DNA from: Tillandsia leiboldiana | Lineage: Eukaryota > Streptophyta > Magnoliopsida > Poales > Bromeliaceae | Assembly: GCA_029204045.2 (NCBI GenBank) | Contig: CM055063.1 | Coordinates: forward strand, 31,420,810 to 31,484,809 | Direction of reading: 5' to 3' | DNA: 64,000 bases | Shown here: positions 35,951-47,155 of the stretch, one piece after another | How the letters are laid out: the number at the start of each line of letters is the position of its first letter | How positions within the stretch are numbered: the stretch's first letter is position 1 | The notes under the pieces: model-generated | What the model saw: the letters and a program-made list of their open reading frames with translations, nothing else | Told to the model about the DNA's origin: nothing | Database searches by the model: none | Made by a program: the position numbers and the translations under genes

Positions 35951-35968
35951 AAATACACTAAGACTCAA

Positions 35969-36388
35969 CTAAATGGGGAAAGCGCTCAAACATGTCCGAC
36001 TTGCGCTCCCAATTGGCTTCGCGTCCCTCGTGATTCTCCCATTTCCCTCTGGCACTGGGAGAGGTTGCAGTTTCCCCGCCGGGCGCTGATGTTCGGCCTT
36101 TATTCGATGACCAACCAAACAGCGAGCCACGAGTCGTGCTACGTCCCCCGTCAATTTAAGCCACCAAAAAGTGTGCTTAAGGTCTTTGTACATCCTCGTG
36201 CCACCCGAATGCACCGCATAGGGAGCGCAGTGCGCCTCTGATAATATCTCATCCTTCAAATCCGGCAGCTTGGGCACGCAAATTCGTCTTCGGATTCGTA
36301 TTGCGTCGTCCGTGCCAAACGAAGAGTCGCCCCCCCTTGGTCCGAAGGAAACTTGTCCCGCACCAGCCGCAATTGAGTAGCTGTCCGA
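35969..36388 (-). pseudogene. Element X integrase zinc-finger remnant
   Basis: Minus-strand translation shows an integrase N-terminal domain: EAHCAPYAVHSGGTRMYKDLK, then FWW, then CLVG and IKAEHQRPAGKL. The pair of His is present, but the second Cys of the HHCC finger is Gly. The frame is lost right after the PVPEG segment. The DDE core, RNase H and RT are missing, and the LTR starts abruptly at about 36389. This is the only coding sequence left in X. Confidence 0.8.
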
Positions 36389-39300
36389 TACGTGCCAGAC
36401 CCGCCACATATACAAATTTACTCCTCAAACGGACGGAGTCTCCTTTGTACATGTATGGCGCCACCAATACAGCAATGCACTTTAACCACACTAGTCGGAA
36501 AGATAATAAAACAAACACCTTTAATACCAACATTATTAAAAGGGCCACTAATATTTTGAAAGGTTAAAACAACGGGTTTACAAACGGTGCCCACACGGCA
36601 CCTAATCTTTGAAAAACTATTTTTGCAAACTCTTTCTTTATTTTGAAAACGCCCCATCTAAAAGGAATTATCAGAAACGTCCACACAGAGTACCAACCTC
36701 CACAAACAACCTCACACCACAGCACTAACAACTAGAGATGATCAAGCGGGAAAGTAAAAACAAATAACAATAAAATCGTCGACGGAGGAAAGTAGCTAAG
36801 TCCTCAAGTCGCGGCCTCACCGTCGTCCCGGGTCCCTCCCCTGACCTGTCACAGTTTGGGAAGTCAGTGACACTACCAGTAAGAAATATATATATATAAC
36901 AAGTAAGACACTAAAAAACTGTAACAGACGCTAGGAAAGTACGAGAACTAAGAAAATAAGTAAACCAAACCGTAACCCTGAGCATCCACAACCGCAACAT
37001 GCTACTCAATGAATCTCACCAAAAACCCAGCATAATACCGCCATGTCGATTGAAGGACCTCAGGCAAAAGAAGTCATCCCGCTCAAGACCTGGTGCCAAT
37101 AACCCCCCACTGTAAGAATACAGTTCCGCAAATAGCCGCAAGGGGCCCCCCACGCATATAGCCGCGTGGGGTCCACGGGTCTAATCAGACCACCTCTCCG
37201 AAAAAGTATACCGACACGGTGGCCAAACCGCTGGTGTGCATGTAAGCTCCATGAGCATAACCATCGTCAACCTGTGTCGTACACCTCCCGTGACACTCAG
37301 TCGCACCAAAGTAGCATAAGGACTCATTTAGTGACCCGGGGTTGAATTACCTTGCATTTACTCTTGGGGTGATAAACAACCAGCCCTAACATTCTCAGAT
37401 TCTTTTGTAAGAGTTTCTAGTAAAAATAGTAGACGGGTAGGGCAGGTCTGAAGGCCACCCCTTCCCAAGATACGGTACCCACCTCGAAGCAAGTCGAACG
37501 AAACACCTGGAACGTCCCGCGCCCTCGAACGACACTCGGACCTAAAAGAAAGTCCCCAGAGAGTACAGATCAATAACCATCCAATTTTACTCGAAAAATA
37601 CGGGTTTAACCCAAAACCGCCGATAAACCGACCATTTTGCCCATTCACGGATCGTAAAGCAAAGATCTGTTCAATGAAAGTGAACGGATTCCGAACGAAA
37701 GGTTCAGAGATCAAGTGCACGCTGTCCCCAGCAGCCTACCATGCTACAATTACATTTAGGCCCCCGGACTTTGTTAAAATTGCATTTTATTCATATAAAA
37801 CCCACTAATTAAGTTGCAACTTTTAATCCGGGAATCTTTAAACCAAAATAATTTACCAACAACAGTATTTTGACGTGCTGGACCCCGTGCTCACAATTTG
37901 AGAGCAAGCCGGCCAATAAAACACAAGTTGGCCCATTCTTAAAGTGCATCAAAACTCAACATTGCTTTATCTATTTTTCTATTAAGTCATTTTCAATTTT
38001 TGTGTGAGCATCATGCTCAGGGACCAGAAAATATACAAAGGCTCACCTCTGGGCCTCTGCAAAAACCCCCTTTAAGGTGGGAAAACCCATGAACCGCAAA
38101 CCAACCTATATAAAGTGTAACTTGGTTTCTTCTTCATTCTACCAACTACAGACCCCAACAAAATTGAACATCAACTAGAGGGCAACAAGAAAGAGAGGAG
38201 GCTCACCTGTGAGAGGTCGCGAGACTGCCGGAGACGACGCCTAAGCAAGGTCACCTCGCACTCGGCTTGTTGGAGTGCAACAATGGCCGCACCCACCCCC
38301 ACTCGGTCAAGCTTCAAACTAAGGTGAGCACCACCATCCTTGAGCCCCCAGAGCTGGAAAGGACCTTAGCCGCGCAAGCTAGGGCTTTCCCATGCTCCCC
38401 AAATCGAGGAAGAAGAAGGTATAGCTTAATTAACCCATTAATGGCAAGTCGGTAACCACGCTGCATGGGTCGCATGCAGATGGCTTAAAGGGATGCTCAA
38501 GGTGTCAGGAGACTTACCAGAGTCGGCCGACGCCGGAGGAGCAATGGCGGCAGCCGGGCGGTGGAGTTCGGCCGTGAGGAAGACGACCCGAAGCTAGGGT
38601 TTGCTCCCCCTCGTTCCACACTGCACCAAAGCCCACCAAACTTTGTGGGACTTCTTCTGGGGACCAGCCAAAGATTCTGGTCAACTTGGTTCCGGCGGTG
38701 GAGCTCCGGAGGCAGCGCACGTCAAACCCGGCCAGGAACTAGGGTTCCGGCGACCCGATTGCACCCGCCGGCCATCCTGGGGTCCTGGGGCTTCGGGGTT
38801 TGTCCTGGATGCTCCCTGTGACGTCAGTAGGCGACTGCCAGGGTCCAGGTCGCCAGAAAACCAAGAAAGGGAGAGCTCCACCTACCGGACTCTGGGAGGA
38901 AGAAGAAGAAAGTGCTCCGGCTGCGCGCGGTGGATCTGGGCGCCGGCGCTTCACAGGCCGCGTCCCAAGGGGTCAGAGACACCTTCAGAGATGACTTGGA
39001 GGAATCCCAAGCCCTCTCGCTGCGATCCTTCACAACCCACCCCGGAAGCAAGATTGCTTCTTGCTTTTCCGGCGAGGAGGCGCGGCGGCCGTGGGCGGGA
39101 TCGTCGAGGAATGCGCAGAGGAGCGGAAGAGGTCCTCTGCTGGCGGCTGGGAGAAGAAGGGAGCTGTGGATTAGGTTTCGTGAACCCAAGACTCCTATAT
39201 AACCTAATTGCGTAAAAATGCTAATTAGTCCCTCTAATTGCATTATTTAGGGTCGGGTCCCCTCCTGGGGATAAGTCTTACACACAGGTCCCTCTCCAGA

Positions 39301-39983
39301 GAGTCTCCTCAGATTCCGCACATAAAATGCGGGGACCTTTATGCAAAAACACCGTTTTTCACCGCGTTTCACACTTTCCGAGACCACCGGGTTGTCAAAC
39401 TGAAAAACGGACACCACCACGACGTCCGGCTCGACGAAACCTATTGAGTAGCAATTTTGGTTCACAGAAAATGAACTTCGATAATTCTAAAATCCATCTT
39501 ATATGGTAAAATAAACAGTTCGGCATGCTTTACGATGCTTCAGGCTCGTCAAACGAAAATTTGGTCAGCGCCACTGCGCTCAGAATGATGACGCCATTCA
39601 AATCGACTACCTGGACCGTCAGATTCGGACTCCAGACAGTCGATCGGCCGACGCTGGCTAGCGAGGGAATTAAAACAGGGAGTTACTATTCATTTCACTA
39701 TTCACTTAAGTCGCGGATCCCACTAGTTTCTTTGCTGATTTCGGGACGATCCGACCGTCGGATCAAAAATTGGTCTATACCATTTTCACTCGATTCGATG
39801 AGACGGTCGCACTGGAGATTTTAGATTTTTGAGATCAGACTCGGATCGGAAAGGTGGAAATAGTGCTTCGGAAACTGTGCAATTTGCACACCGGTATACA
39901 AACCACTAAGGTTAAATTTCACATTTTGATTTTACTCTTCATTTTATCACTTTTTTACAAATTCGAATTTCACGAGTATTACA
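36389..39983 (-). mobile_element. Element X: 5' LTR (right), inner end truncated
   Basis: It matches the left X LTR from its position 76 onward, so about 75 bp and the primer site are gone. It is interrupted by an insert at 36534-37387. It preserves the empty target sites for G (38833-38837) and S (39769-39773), which confirms both insertions. Confidence 0.85.
36534..37387 (-). mobile_element. 0.85-kb insert in X's right LTR, related to Y LTR
   Basis: It interrupts LTR sequence that is continuous in the left X copy and is flanked by AACAT on both sides (36529-36533 and 37388-37392). Parts such as 37030-37260 resemble the Y LTR around 14860-15070. It lacks TG...CA ends, so it may be a truncated LTR or a gene-conversion patch. 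Confidence 0.6.
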
Positions 39984-40233
39984 TAGGATGTCAGAACTTA
40001 CCTTTTTGGACCCGCTAACACAGAAACCCTCATTCCGGAAGATCCGTAAGTCGAATTTTCGATCCGATCGCATCGTCCTTCTCCGTTTAACGAGCTCTAC
40101 CGCAATACGGCAACCGCAACCCAAAACCAAGCGAACCAAAACCAAGAAAAATCCACCAAAAACAAGCTTAATTCCAAAAGACGTCATCTAGGAAATAATA
40201 AAAAGCCAGCGTCATTACATCAGCACAGAAAGG

Positions 40234-41345
40234 ATGAAAGATTTGGAGAAACGAGAATGCATAGGTGAGAGACTTGTAAATGTCGCAGCTCTCTGGGAAC
40301 GCTCTACAGCGTTTGGAACCCTGTTTGATAAAGCACGACTTGCACAAGTCTGCAAATTTTCTGAAACTTCAGGATATTGTCTCCATCTTGTTAGGACTTT
40401 CTACATGTGTGCTACACGGCTTCAAGATCATGAGGACGGACATAGAGAATTCAACACAACGGTCCAGAACACCTAGCTCATGATCACTCCTAAACTGATT
40501 GGAGAAGTGCTAGGTATGAGTGCCCAAACCGAAGGGACTCATTACATGAAGGGACATGTTATGACAAATACAACTTGGAGGACGGTTGTTGATGGAATTT
40601 GCATGCCGGATACTCGGTCGGCGGGAAACTCCGTTCTTTCAAAAGAACTTCGACCGGAGTACAGATTTTTGAACTTCATTGTTTGCTATAACATTTTGCC
40701 GAACATGCAAACAAAGGTTCTTCGTTGGGATAGAATGCTATTTCTATATATTCTTGGACACCCCGAAGCTTCCTTGGGATCAAATTTCAACATTCCATAT
40801 CTTATTTGGTCAAGGATGACGAGATATGTTGAAAATGCTCATCCTACCGAGCGGCTTCCATTCCCGTTGATTATAATGCGGATTTTGAGAAAGTTTGATG
40901 TCGATATTCGTTCATCAACTTATATGCATAGCTGGGAACTGTCAATGATTCTACAATTGTGAAGTCTCTCTCGAGCCAACCGGATGAGACCCCAACCCCG
41001 CCAAGGAGCAAAAGAACATTCCCACCAACTGCAGCAGCACAAGCAGCAACAACAGCAACAGCAAAAGCAGCAACAACAGCAACAGCAAAAGCAGCAGCGA
41101 CAGCTTCAGGTTATGGAACCTCAGAGGATGAAGCCTTTGTGACATCAATTTACCGAGAGCAACAACGGTTATCGTCGGAACAAGAGCGAATTGCGGTTAA
41201 ACAAGTTCGGATTTCTACGGAACTTGCGCAAATTACTGCCACCCAAGCCGACATGAAGAAAAAGTTCAAATCTTTCGGCAAATTGGTCAAAAAGATTTTT
41301 ACTAAACTTGGTTGCAGTGACTCCGACGACACCGACTCGGGTTGA
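40234..41345 (+). pseudogene. Env-like / plant transposon-protein ORF, broken
   Basis: Frame 40234-40476 stops at a TAG and resumes in the same frame at 40480-40962. The frame then shifts near 40959 and continues to 41345. The middle part, with the motifs ITPKLIGEVLG and RWDRMLFLYILG, resembles the 'putative plant transposon protein' domain often found with retrotransposon env-like or gag ORFs. The last part has an Ala/Thr-rich repeat (41030-41105) and a Gln/Glu/Lys-rich helix that could form a coiled coil. No signal peptide or membrane segment is evident. The function of such ORFs is not established. Confidence 0.6.
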
Positions 41346-41953
41346 TGTTTTTGTTTTCAATTTTAGTTCTAATGATTTCTCTTTTGCAGGTTTTTACTTT
41401 TGAAAGTTGAACTTTGCATTACCCTCCTTTTATTTTGGCTTGTTTTCTATGACAAAAAGGGGGAGAGAACATGAAACATTGAGAACTTGAGTTGAGTACT
41501 TTAAACTTTAACAGTAAAGTAAGTTGAAAACTTTGTACTCTGAGTACATGCCCCGACTAACTATTCGACTACCTATTTGGGCATGTAATATTTGTTAACA
41601 AGTAACATGTGATGTGACAAACTATTTGAAACTTGTTGACTTGTTAACTTGTGTGATCGAACTATGACATTATTTATCAGGCATGTCATATGGAGTATAA
41701 ACTCTATCTCTCTGATTGTTTATTAAATTTTTAAATTCTTGAGGTATCTAATGATTTCTTTTGTCAAGAATTGTTTCTTTGTAGAGAGTACAAGCGTCTA
41801 AGCCTACAGTTTGTATTAGGAGTTTATCTCTTGTATTCATTTTATTTGGATCATTCATGTAAATTTTGTTGTATGGTGATAGCAACAAAAATATCTTTTT
41901 GATTTTTTTTTTAGTGGATTTTGTTTTGTCACGAAACCGCCAAAGGGGAAGAT

Positions 41954-43189
41954 TGTTAAGGATTTTGTATTGGCGTATTTCGTGAAGTGTTCTAAATCTT
42001 GAAGATTGAAGATGAAGAATTGTGGATCATATACATCAATCTCAAGAAGAATGAATTCAAAAGGTCCAGGTACGTTTAACTAAATAATTTTGGTGATCCG
42101 AATACATTTTTGTAGTTTAGAAACACTTGGAATATTCTTTATTGCATAAAAATCAAAAAATTGGACAATTTGAGTGTTCAGGATCTGGATCAGGACATTC
42201 CAGTCCGGGCCCCGAACAAAGTTGAGTTCATGCGTAACTCCAGTCCGGAACAGTCCCCAATCAGTCCGGACCCCGAACTATGTGTTTGCTGATATCGCAT
42301 GAACAGTCCGGATCAAAAGAATTCTAGTCCGGACCCCGAACTGTTTTTTCAGAAAATTTGCTGAAAAAAGACGACAGTCCGGATCAGTCCGAACCACCGT
42401 GCGGAAAAAATCCTGTTAAGTCAGTTTTCGATGTTTATTTCTTTCCAAAGGTTTCTAACCTATAAATAGACCCTATTATTCATCTTTTAGGGTAATCCAA
42501 AAATAATCCCGGTTATAAAAAACCGAAGGATAAAAATCCGCATATATAGAGAAGAAAGGAAAACATGATCTAATCTATGTTTCTTCGTCTATATTGTTCA
42601 ATTTGATTCTAGGGTTTCCAAACTCTTATTTCTTGTAGAATCAAATTGAAAAATACTTAGATGGTGTTTTCTTATCTATCTTTGATCTAAGTATTCAGCG
42701 GATTATCATCACCAATAAACAAACAACAATTTTCCAAAATCGGCGCATGGATTCGCGTGGCCTTGTGGATTCAAGGTGCTACCGCTCTCATGGATTCGGA
42801 GCGAGGTACGTTCGTGTGATCGATACGTGCTACATTGGTGAAGACCGTGGATTCGGTTGGACGTCGTGGATTCGGCGTTGGACGCAAATCGTGGATTCGA
42901 TGAGCGTTGTGGAGCGAGCGGAGAAGATCTACTCGGAGCGTATGGAAAAGGTTGAGTCGTAGGGTTATGGTAAATCACCTTGTACGTGTTTAATCTTAGT
43001 GGATTTCACCGTGTTATCGGTCCCGTGGTTTTTTACTCCTGTGACGAAGTTTTCCACGTAAAATCTTGCGTACTTATTTATTTTCCGCATTGGGTTACTT
43101 TTTTACGCAACGATTTGGTGTGTTTATTGTTTACACCTATTCACCCCCCCTCTAGGTGGATTTTCTCTTATTCAGATCCATTATTAACA
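41954..43189 (+). mobile_element. Copia 3' LTR (1,236 bp)
   Basis: It starts TGTTAAGG and ends TTAACA, with a 6-bp terminal inverted repeat. The purine tract AAAGGGGAAGAT lies at 41942-41953. TATAAATA is at 42461-42468. Upstream of it, variants of CAGTCCGGACCCCGAAC recur about six times (42205-42410); downstream, GTGGATTCG-type repeats fill 42745-42905. Confidence 0.78.
42205..42410 (+). repeat. Dispersed 17-bp repeats in Copia U3
   Basis: Variants of CAGTCCGGACCCCGAAC occur about six times upstream of the TATA box. Repeated U3 motifs of this kind often act as enhancers; that is inference here. Confidence 0.65.
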
Positions 43190-43723
43190 TAACCTACATA
43201 TTTTTCCTGCTTACTTACCTTTCCTTATAGTATTGTTATCTTATGCCTCTAATAGACTTAGTGGGCGGACCATTGGTCTTGGAAACAGTACCCACTAAGA
43301 ACTACGTGACGGTGTAGTTCTCACACCCGCTATTGGTGACAGAATTTTCAGAGTCATCTACCATTGTTCCTACTCCTGTTGCTACACCTGCCGATCGAGG
43401 TAAGGGAGTCGCGAGATAGTTCCCTACCCGTCCTTGGAGTATAGTGGTACCCCTTTTGGAGCTTTGTCGTATAATCTGCTGGATTATTGTAGATAGTTAT
43501 TTTTAAGAGTTTTATTTTGAGAGACTTATGTATTGTGAGGTTCTGATCTGTACTATTTGGAGTTGTACTTTTATATTTCAGTAGTTTATTTTACAGTTCT
43601 GATATTTTTAAAGTTGTAGTATTACATTTTGCAGGATAGACGATTCGTCTATGCGGGGTTTCCCGTATGGGCGGCGGATCTGTTAGCGAGTCCGGATCGC
43701 AGTTTCGACTTCGGGGCGGGACA
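43190..43723 (+). mobile_element. Gypsy LTR fragment, 3' half
   Basis: It contains the shared modules GCCTCTAATAGACTTAGTGGG (43246-43266) and the terminal CGGATCTGTTAGCGAG...GGGGCGGGACA. It is a plus-strand LTR end with its upstream half missing. Confidence 0.7.
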
Positions 43724-44420
43724 TCCGGGCCGTCTCCGTGCAGCGCGCGGAAGCACGGGATAGCGCCACGTGTCCCGCTCCCGTGCTCCGCGCGCCCTGA
43801 GCACGCGCGGCAGCTGGCGCCCGCCAATGGCATCTCGCCACGTGGCCCACGCGGTCCACACGCGGTCCATACGCCGCACTTTACGCCGGGTCCTCCGGGT
43901 CTTGTTGGCCAATCGGAAGGCACCACGTGACGCCGCCCCGCCAGTCATAGCGTGATTGGAGTGGCTCGGCCAATCCCGTACTCCCACGTGGCCCGCGCGC
44001 ACCTTCGCTGGTCCCGGTGCACGCGCCAAGGGCCGTGGGCCGGCCAGGCCTCGCCACTGCCCGCGCCTGCCCCCGCCGCTGCCTGCGCCTGCCCGCGACC
44101 GTGCCTCTGCGCTCCGGCGCCTGCCCGAGCTACAGTAAAACTGCCCGGGGTCCGTTTTAGGGCGTCGGGATCCCCAAAAATACATCCAAATAGCCGATTT
44201 TGACCGTTTTCGCGTGCTGAATCCAAATACGGCCTCCGTTTTGCAAGAATCCACTTCTAAATTTTGATGAAGGCATCCGGATAGGCAAATTTAATCCAAT
44301 TTTCACGCTTGGTCCAATCCCGAGGTCCGATTCGTGTGTTACTATCTCCAACACACAACAAAGGCCTCCATAAGCCACTGATCGCACTATAAAACCTCCA
44401 CAGAGATCCGGATCATCACA
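43724..44420 (-). mobile_element. Gypsy LTR fragment, promoter half, opposite strand
   Basis: It ends GAGATCCGGATCATCACA, the reverse complement of an LTR start like those of Z and G. It has CACGTG motifs near 43767, 43838, 43923 and 43984. It abuts the preceding plus-strand LTR half directly, which suggests an inversion or two independent fragments. Confidence 0.65.
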
Positions 44421-44975
44421 ACCGGTACACAGGGATTTGGGTTATGGTACACTGCCAAGATCCTCAAGACCCGAGAGCCTAAAGCTTGGTTTCCTTCTCT
44501 CAATTTAGGTACACAATGGGTGTACCCGAACACAGCACAATTGAAACTTTTCAACTCTTGGGTTCCTCACTCAGTTCCGGTACACAATAGGTGTACCCGA
44601 ACACAGGGTTCCGGTACACAATAAGTGTACCCGAACATATCACAAACTGCAGCTTTTCAACCTAAGTTTTTCTCTGTTGGTTCTGGTACTCAAAAGAGAG
44701 TTCCGAAACACAATGAAATTCATGAGTTTCACACTTTGGTTCTTTTCCTTTGGTTCCGGTACTCAAGAGGGAGTACCCGAACACAATGAAGAAGTTCCGG
44801 AACACAATTTAAACATGGAGTTTTTTCAGATTTTTGACTCCAATTCTTTCCTCGCCAACTCACTTTTCGATCCGAAGGTTTTTATTTCGAACCAAAACAC
44901 TCCGAACTCATTTGTAATTACATTTTAAACGCGTTACGAGTGTTTTCACCGCACTTCGCTATTTCGCGGAGCCGG
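44421..44975 (-). mobile_element. LTR-like fragment related to V
   Basis: Repeated GGTTCCGGTACACAATAGG and GTGTACCCGAACAC motifs, and a stretch with CGCCAACTCACTTTTCG, match the V region at about 8790-8965. No termini are recognised. Confidence 0.5.
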
Positions 44976-45477
44976 TGCACTACACCAATAGTCCCACATC
45001 GGATGGGAATGTGATTGTGATTGAATTTATAAGAGATATGGACACTAGTAATAATAACTGAGTTTAAGCATTTTGGACTGTGATTTGGGCCAAACGAGTT
45101 ATTATTGCTAGTGGGTCGGGTCGTTACATTTGGTATCGGAGCCAGTCACCAGCCGGAAGTGTGTGGCGAGTCTCAGCTGAGTCAGGGTCTGGAAGACAAT
45201 GTGGCAAGCTATGTCAGGGTCTGAATGACGAGTCTAGTGAGACCAGTCTCATATCGTCTGGTAATCTTGAGTTGTGTGTGTGTGTTTGGGCTGACGAGAA
45301 CATCAGGACGAAACGGGAGGAGTTTGTGACGCCCGAATAGTCCAACATCGGATCGGAATGGGGTTATGCTTGGATTTATAAGAGACATGAACACTAATAA
45401 TAATAACTGGACTTAAGCATTTTGGATTGTAGTTTGGACCCAACGAATTATTATTGCTAGTGGGCCGGATCGTTAAA
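44976..45477 (+). mobile_element. TRIM-type miniature LTR retrotransposon (502 bp)
   Basis: Two direct repeats of exactly 153 bp (44976-45128 and 45325-45477) flank 196 bp. The first is followed by TGGTATCGGAGCC (45131-45143), a tRNA-Met primer site. The second is preceded by AGGACGAAACGGGAGGAG (45305-45322), a purine tract that includes part of the pre-PPT motif of the large gypsy elements. There is no coding capacity. The flanks GCCGG and GACCT do not match, and the terminal ACA of the second LTR reads AAA. Confidence 0.82.
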
Positions 45478-46138
45478 GACCTACTCAACCCTAAAGCCTC
45501 TTTGGTCTCGCTTAAAGAATAAGGTTAATTAGGTATTGTTTGAATAGTTGCATTAGAAATAGCACTACGTTAATAAGAGAGCAAATAATGGATAAATACT
45601 ATTGGTCTTGACCTAATAGTTTTAAATCTTTATGTAACACAAATTTTATTACATATGTCATATTTTTAGGCTCTTATAGTTATGAGCTGGGCTCGAAACT
45701 TTCTAACACTTTTTGCAATGAAAGAGAAAGCTCAAAAGTTAAGACTACTATTTTGAAAGCTTAGGATCTTGAATTTACTATCTACTGCAACAAACTTTGT
45801 AACAATTGCCTTTGTTGTGCATATCTTAATGAAAACTGCTAGCTTCTCCTAAATGCAAAAACAGTTCTACAGACAAAAAAGCCCTCAATAAAAATTGAGT
45901 GGTCCTATGCAAGATGAATGAGATGTGCTCATAGGAGCAATTAGGATCTTGTTGTACAAATAATATGTTAAATATTTATAAATAGAAGTTATTTTAACAA
46001 AAAAAAAAAAAAATTGATGGAATTATAAGTAACACTATATTATTTAGAACAACATTACGGTGAATAAAAGGTTGATCTTATTTGCGTTCACTACGTAGAT
46101 AACATAAATCAAAGCAACATAAACAGCGCAAACATAAA

Positions 46139-46600
46139 TTTTATATTTAAAATTTTAAATTTGTACAAAAATTTAAAATTTGATATTTTAATTTAAAATA
46201 TAAATTTTAAATTTTAAATTTTTGAATTTTTAAATTAAAATTAAAATTTTTAATTTTAAATTTAAAATAAAATTTAAATTTTAAAATTAAAATTTAAAAT
46301 TTAAAATTTTGAATTTAAAATTTAAAATCTGAATTTTAAAAATTTAAAATTTTTAATTTGAAAATTAAAACTTAAAATTTTAAATTTTAAATTTTAAATT
46401 TTTTCTTAAATTTTAAATTTTAAATTTGAGATTTAAAATTTAATATCTAAATTTTAAATTTTAAAGTTTAAATTTTAAATTTAAAAATTCAAATATAAAA
46501 TTTAAATTTAAATTTAAATTTAAAATTTAAATCTGAAAAAAAAATTAAATTTAAATTTAAAATCAAAATCAAATGTCAAAAATTAAATTTTAATTGTTTC
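46139..46600. repeat. A/T-only low-complexity tract
   Basis: Permutations of AAATTTTAAATTT with very few G or C, self-complementary at many registers. Confidence 0.85.
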
Positions 46601-46613
46601 TAATTTTGGGCTC

Positions 46614-46615
<2 letters not shown>

Positions 46616-46658
<43 letters not shown>
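46616..46658. repeat. Poly(A) run
   Basis: About 43 consecutive A residues. Confidence 0.95.
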
Positions 46659-46660
<2 letters not shown>

Positions 46661-47083
46661 AATTTTAAAAATTTGAATTAAATTTTGAAAACGATATTGA
46701 CAAACGCTAAATTAAACCCAAAATTACTTTTAAGTCCAAAATTATTTTTTGAAAGTTAGACCTAACACCCCACACAGTCTTATCCAAGAATCTAGAAAAA
46801 ATTTTAAAGTGTTAGGCCAAAATCATCATACCAATTTTAAATTTAATACTAAACATTTCAACAACTTTTAAATCCGAGAACGAGGGGATATAAATTTTAC
46901 ATCTCTTCTCGTGTGTACCAATAGTTTTTTTTTTATTATCTTAAGAAAAAAAAGTATAGAGACTTCTAAACTTTAGTTTTTTTTGTAAATAAATATTTAT
47001 ACTTCTAATTTTGACAACTAGATTTTTTAACTTTATTTAATAATTTATTGGGGTCCCCTCTTCAATTGAAGCTACAAATTAAT

Positions 47084-47085
<2 letters not shown>

Positions 47086-47153
<68 letters not shown>
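47086..47153. repeat. (TA)n microsatellite
   Basis: About 34 dinucleotide units. Confidence 0.97.

Positions 47154-47155
<2 letters not shown>

Larger units (their letters stand above)
17429..39983 (-). mobile_element. Element X: deleted Ty3/gypsy element hosting G and S
   Basis: X begins TGTCACGCCCC, ends GTATTACA and has the exact target duplication TAGGA (17424-17428 and 39984-39988). It lies inside the right LTR of Y; the left Y LTR shows the unoccupied site at 1340-1348. Its left (3') LTR totals about 2.81 kb after removal of G and S. Its right (5') LTR totals about 2.74 kb after removal of an insert and lacks about 75 bp at its inner end. The interior is only 35913-36388. X is on the minus strand, as shown by the pre-PPT repeat and integrase remnant beside the left LTR. 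Confidence 0.88.
10305..40219 (-). mobile_element. Element Y: 5' LTR (right copy), split by Z and X
   Basis: The LTR pieces are 10305-10720, 14541-17428 and 39989-40219, about 3.5 kb in all. Z and X interrupt it, each with its own target duplication. The last piece continues exactly where the first two stop when compared with 1-1578. It ends CATTACA, and the next bases (TCAGC) would be its target duplication; the other copy lies outside the window. Relative to the left LTR it carries an extra kilobase of tandem and GC-rich sequence (15832-16922). Confidence 0.82.
40223..43189 (+). mobile_element. 3' end of a Copia element (SIRE/Maximus-like)
   Basis: An env-like ORF remnant, a purine tract and a 1,236-bp LTR follow each other on the plus strand. 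Its upstream part (gag-pol) is not in the window; element Y ends at its left edge, so Y probably inserted into it. The env-like ORF after pol points to the SIRE/Maximus lineage (inferred, since pol is not visible). Confidence 0.65.

Noticed and set aside
42747..42962. 71-codon ORF downstream of the Copia TATA box
   Set aside because: It is made of GTGGATTCG-type repeats within the LTR; no domain.
44976..45477. Cassandra-type TRIM carrying a 5S rRNA sequence
   Set aside because: The length and primer site fit a TRIM, but I find no 5S rRNA internal promoter sequence in the LTRs.
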